DNA of 7,781 nucleotides, taken from positions 1 to 7,781 of the forward strand of contig JBOFIR010000232.1 of assembly GCA_051650265.1 (NCBI GenBank), given 5' to 3'. A program made the position numbers and the translations under genes. This document shows positions 6,975 through 7,781 of the stretch, piece after piece. The DNA is from JBOFEH01 sp051650265. Lineage in GTDB: Bacteria; Bacillota; Clostridia; Lachnospirales; Cellulosilyticaceae. The first letter of the stretch is position 1. Every line of letters begins with the position of its first letter. The notes below the pieces were generated by a model. The model saw only the letters and a program-made list of their open reading frames with translations. It had not been told where the DNA came from and searched no databases.

Positions 6975-7002
6975 GTGGGAGGGAATTCCCCGCGAATACC
7001 AC
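6975..7002 (+). promoter_or_regulatory. Ribosomal protein L1 binding site in the rplK leader (first copy)
   Basis: GTGG (6975-6978) pairs with CCAC (6999-7002), and an inner GGG/CCC helix (6981-6983 with 6988-6990) closes an AATT loop. An asymmetric internal loop (GA opposite CGCGAATA) lies between. The pattern GTGGGAGGG...AATACCAC resembles, from memory, the L1-binding helix region of 23S rRNA (GUGGGAGGC...GAAAUACCAC). L1 is known to repress its own operon by binding such mRNA sites. The Shine-Dalgarno of rplK (AGGAGG, 7012-7017) begins 9 bases downstream, so bound L1 would hinder initiation. Confidence 0.82.
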
Positions 7003-7025
7003 ATTTTTATTAGGAGGTCCTAACA

Positions 7026-7451
7026 ATGGCTAAAAAAGTTACAGGAATGATCAAATTACAAATTCCAGCTGGTAAAGCAACACCAGCACCACCAGTAGGT
7101 CCAGCACTTGGACAACACGGTGTGAACATTGTTCAATTTACAAAAGAGTTCAATGAAAGAACTTCTAAAGACGCAGGTCTTATTATCCCAGTTGTAATCA
7201 CAGTTTACGCTGATAGAAGTTTCTCATTCATCACAAAAACTCCTCCAGCTGCAGTTCTTCTTAAAAAAGCAGCTAAAATTGATTCAGGTTCAGCGGTTCC
7301 AAACAAGACAAAAGTAGCGAAAATTTCTAAAGCAGAAATCCAAAAAATCGCAGAACTTAAAATGTCTGACTTAAACGCAGGTAGCCTTGAAACAGCTATG
7401 AGCATGATTGCTGGTACAGCTCGTTCAATGGGTATCGTTGTAGAAGACTAA
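7026..7451 (+). CDS. rplK: 50S ribosomal protein L11
   Basis: A full-length 141-residue L11, which binds the GTPase-associated centre of 23S rRNA, helps elongation factors act, and is needed for RelA-type stringent sensing. The N-terminal domain carries KLQIPAGKATPAPPVGPALGQHGVNI (about residues 10-35), including the proline-rich element conserved in all L11 proteins, some of which is the thiostrepton contact. The C-terminal rRNA-binding domain runs from about residue 75, with TPPAAVLLKKAAKI and the conserved ending GTARSMGIVV. ATG 7026 follows AGGAGG (7012-7017) with 8 bases of spacing. Expression should be controlled by L1 through the hairpin upstream. Codons here lean toward a restricted set (for example many GCA, GCT, CCA, CTT), as expected for a highly expressed gene. 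Confidence 0.99.
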   Translation: MAKKVTGMIKLQIPAGKATPAPPVGPALGQHGVNIVQFTKEFNERTSKDAGLIIPVVITVYADRSFSFITKTPPAAVLLKKAAKIDSGSAVPNKTKVAKISKAEIQKIAELKMSDLNAGSLETAMSMIAGTARSMGIVVED

Positions 7452-7476
7452 TTCCAAGTTTTGTTACTTGAAAAGC

Positions 7477-7490
7477 ATTTGAATTCAAAT
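7477..7490 (+). repeat. Perfect 14-base palindrome in the rplK-rplA gap
   Basis: ATTTGAATTCAAAT reads identically on both strands. As RNA it could form a weak five-pair hairpin with an AAUU loop. It lies 25 bases after the rplK stop and 25 bases before the second L1 site. There is no T-run after it, so it is not a terminator; it may be a processing site or chance in AT-rich spacer. Confidence 0.4.
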
Positions 7491-7515
7491 TATAATTAAG
7501 CGCGTATTATAGTAC

Positions 7516-7545
7516 GTGGGAGGGCATAGTCCCCGATAATACCAC
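7516..7545 (+). promoter_or_regulatory. Ribosomal protein L1 binding site in the rplA leader (second copy)
   Basis: This is the same architecture as the copy before rplK: GTGG (7516-7519) with CCAC (7542-7545), and inner GGG (7522-7524) with CCC (7531-7533) around a CATAGT loop. The two copies share GTGGGAGGG, CCCCG and AATACCAC exactly, but differ in loop sequence and length (6 versus 4 bases). So the conserved parts are those that form the L1-binding fold. The Shine-Dalgarno of rplA, AAGGAGG (7546-7552), begins immediately after the closing CCAC, so L1 bound here should directly block rplA translation. Confidence 0.85.
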
Positions 7546-7559
7546 AAGGAGGTAACGTA

Positions 7560-7781
7560 ATGAAAAGAGGAAAAAAATATATCGAAGCTGCTAAGTTAGT
7601 AGATCGTAACAAACTTTACGATCCAACTGAGGCATTTGAGACAATTGGTAAAACATCAGTTGCGAAATTTGATGAAACAGTAGAAGCTCACATTAAATTA
7701 GGTGTTGACAGCCGTCATGCTGATCAACAAGTACGTGGTGCGGTAGTATTACCACACGGTACTGGTAAAACTCTTAAAGTA
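7560..7781 (+). CDS. rplA: 50S ribosomal protein L1, 3'-truncated by the window end
   Basis: The first 74 residues are visible and the frame is open at the window end; a complete bacterial L1 has about 230 residues. The N-terminus MKRGKKYIEAAKLVDRNKLYDPTEA and the following KFDETVEAHIKLGVDSRHADQQVRGAVVLPHGTGKTLKV are characteristic of L1. HGTGKT is a common L1 sequence and not a Walker A motif. L1 forms the mobile stalk next to the ribosomal E site, releasing deacylated tRNA, and represses its own mRNA. ATG 7560 follows AAGGAGG (7546-7552) with 7 bases of spacing. It is separated from rplK by 108 bases that contain the second L1-binding hairpin, so both genes of the L11-L1 pair appear to carry their own control site. 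Confidence 0.98.
   Translation, partial: MKRGKKYIEAAKLVDRNKLYDPTEAFETIGKTSVAKFDETVEAHIKLGVDSRHADQQVRGAVVLPHGTGKTLKV

Noticed and set aside
7692..7781. HGTGKT in the visible part of rplA as a Walker A nucleotide-binding motif
   Set aside because: It is a normal conserved stretch of L1, and there is no surrounding P-loop fold.

Overview
The window looks like chromosome from a flagellated, low-GC Gram-positive bacterium of the class Clostridia, probably near Lachnospirales or Cellulosilyticum-type lineages. This rests on the AT-rich composition, strong AGGAGG-type ribosome binding sites, occasional GTG/TTG starts, the FliD-FliS-FliT order, and the wording of the NusG and L33 proteins. The taxonomic placement is an inference from protein style, not from a search. 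All genes are on the + strand.

Layout. Positions 1-2414 are the tail of a flagellar gene run: the 3' part of fliD (filament cap), fliS (flagellin chaperone), a FliT-like chaperone, and a glutamine-rich helical protein that may be a second FlgN/FliT-type chaperone. The run closes with a strong intrinsic terminator at 2425-2462. Positions 2593-5862 hold one large gene for a 1089-residue SWIM zinc-finger/SNF2-family ATPase, with its own likely extended -10 promoter. From 5891 onward is the classical translation/transcription block: rpmG (L33, 50 residues), secE, nusG, rplK (L11) and the beginning of rplA (L1), which runs off the window end.

Regulation visible in the sequence. The rpmG promoter (TTGACT, 18-base spacer, TG-C-TATTAT) is embedded in a pair of near-identical palindromic repeats followed by T8. 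This can be read as a terminator for the upstream SNF2 transcript whose loop contains the rpmG transcription start. Upstream of both rplK and rplA there is a copy of a GTGGGAGGG...CCCCG...AATACCAC hairpin. It resembles the L1-binding site of 23S rRNA and should be the autogenous L1 control site, here present twice.

I found no CRISPR array, insertion sequence, tRNA, rRNA, prophage gene or defence island. The window is mostly conserved core genes, and I do not see evidence of an undescribed multi-gene system. The most interesting parts are the duplicated L1-site mimics, the overlapping terminator/promoter in front of rpmG, and the unidentified fourth flagellar-operon gene.
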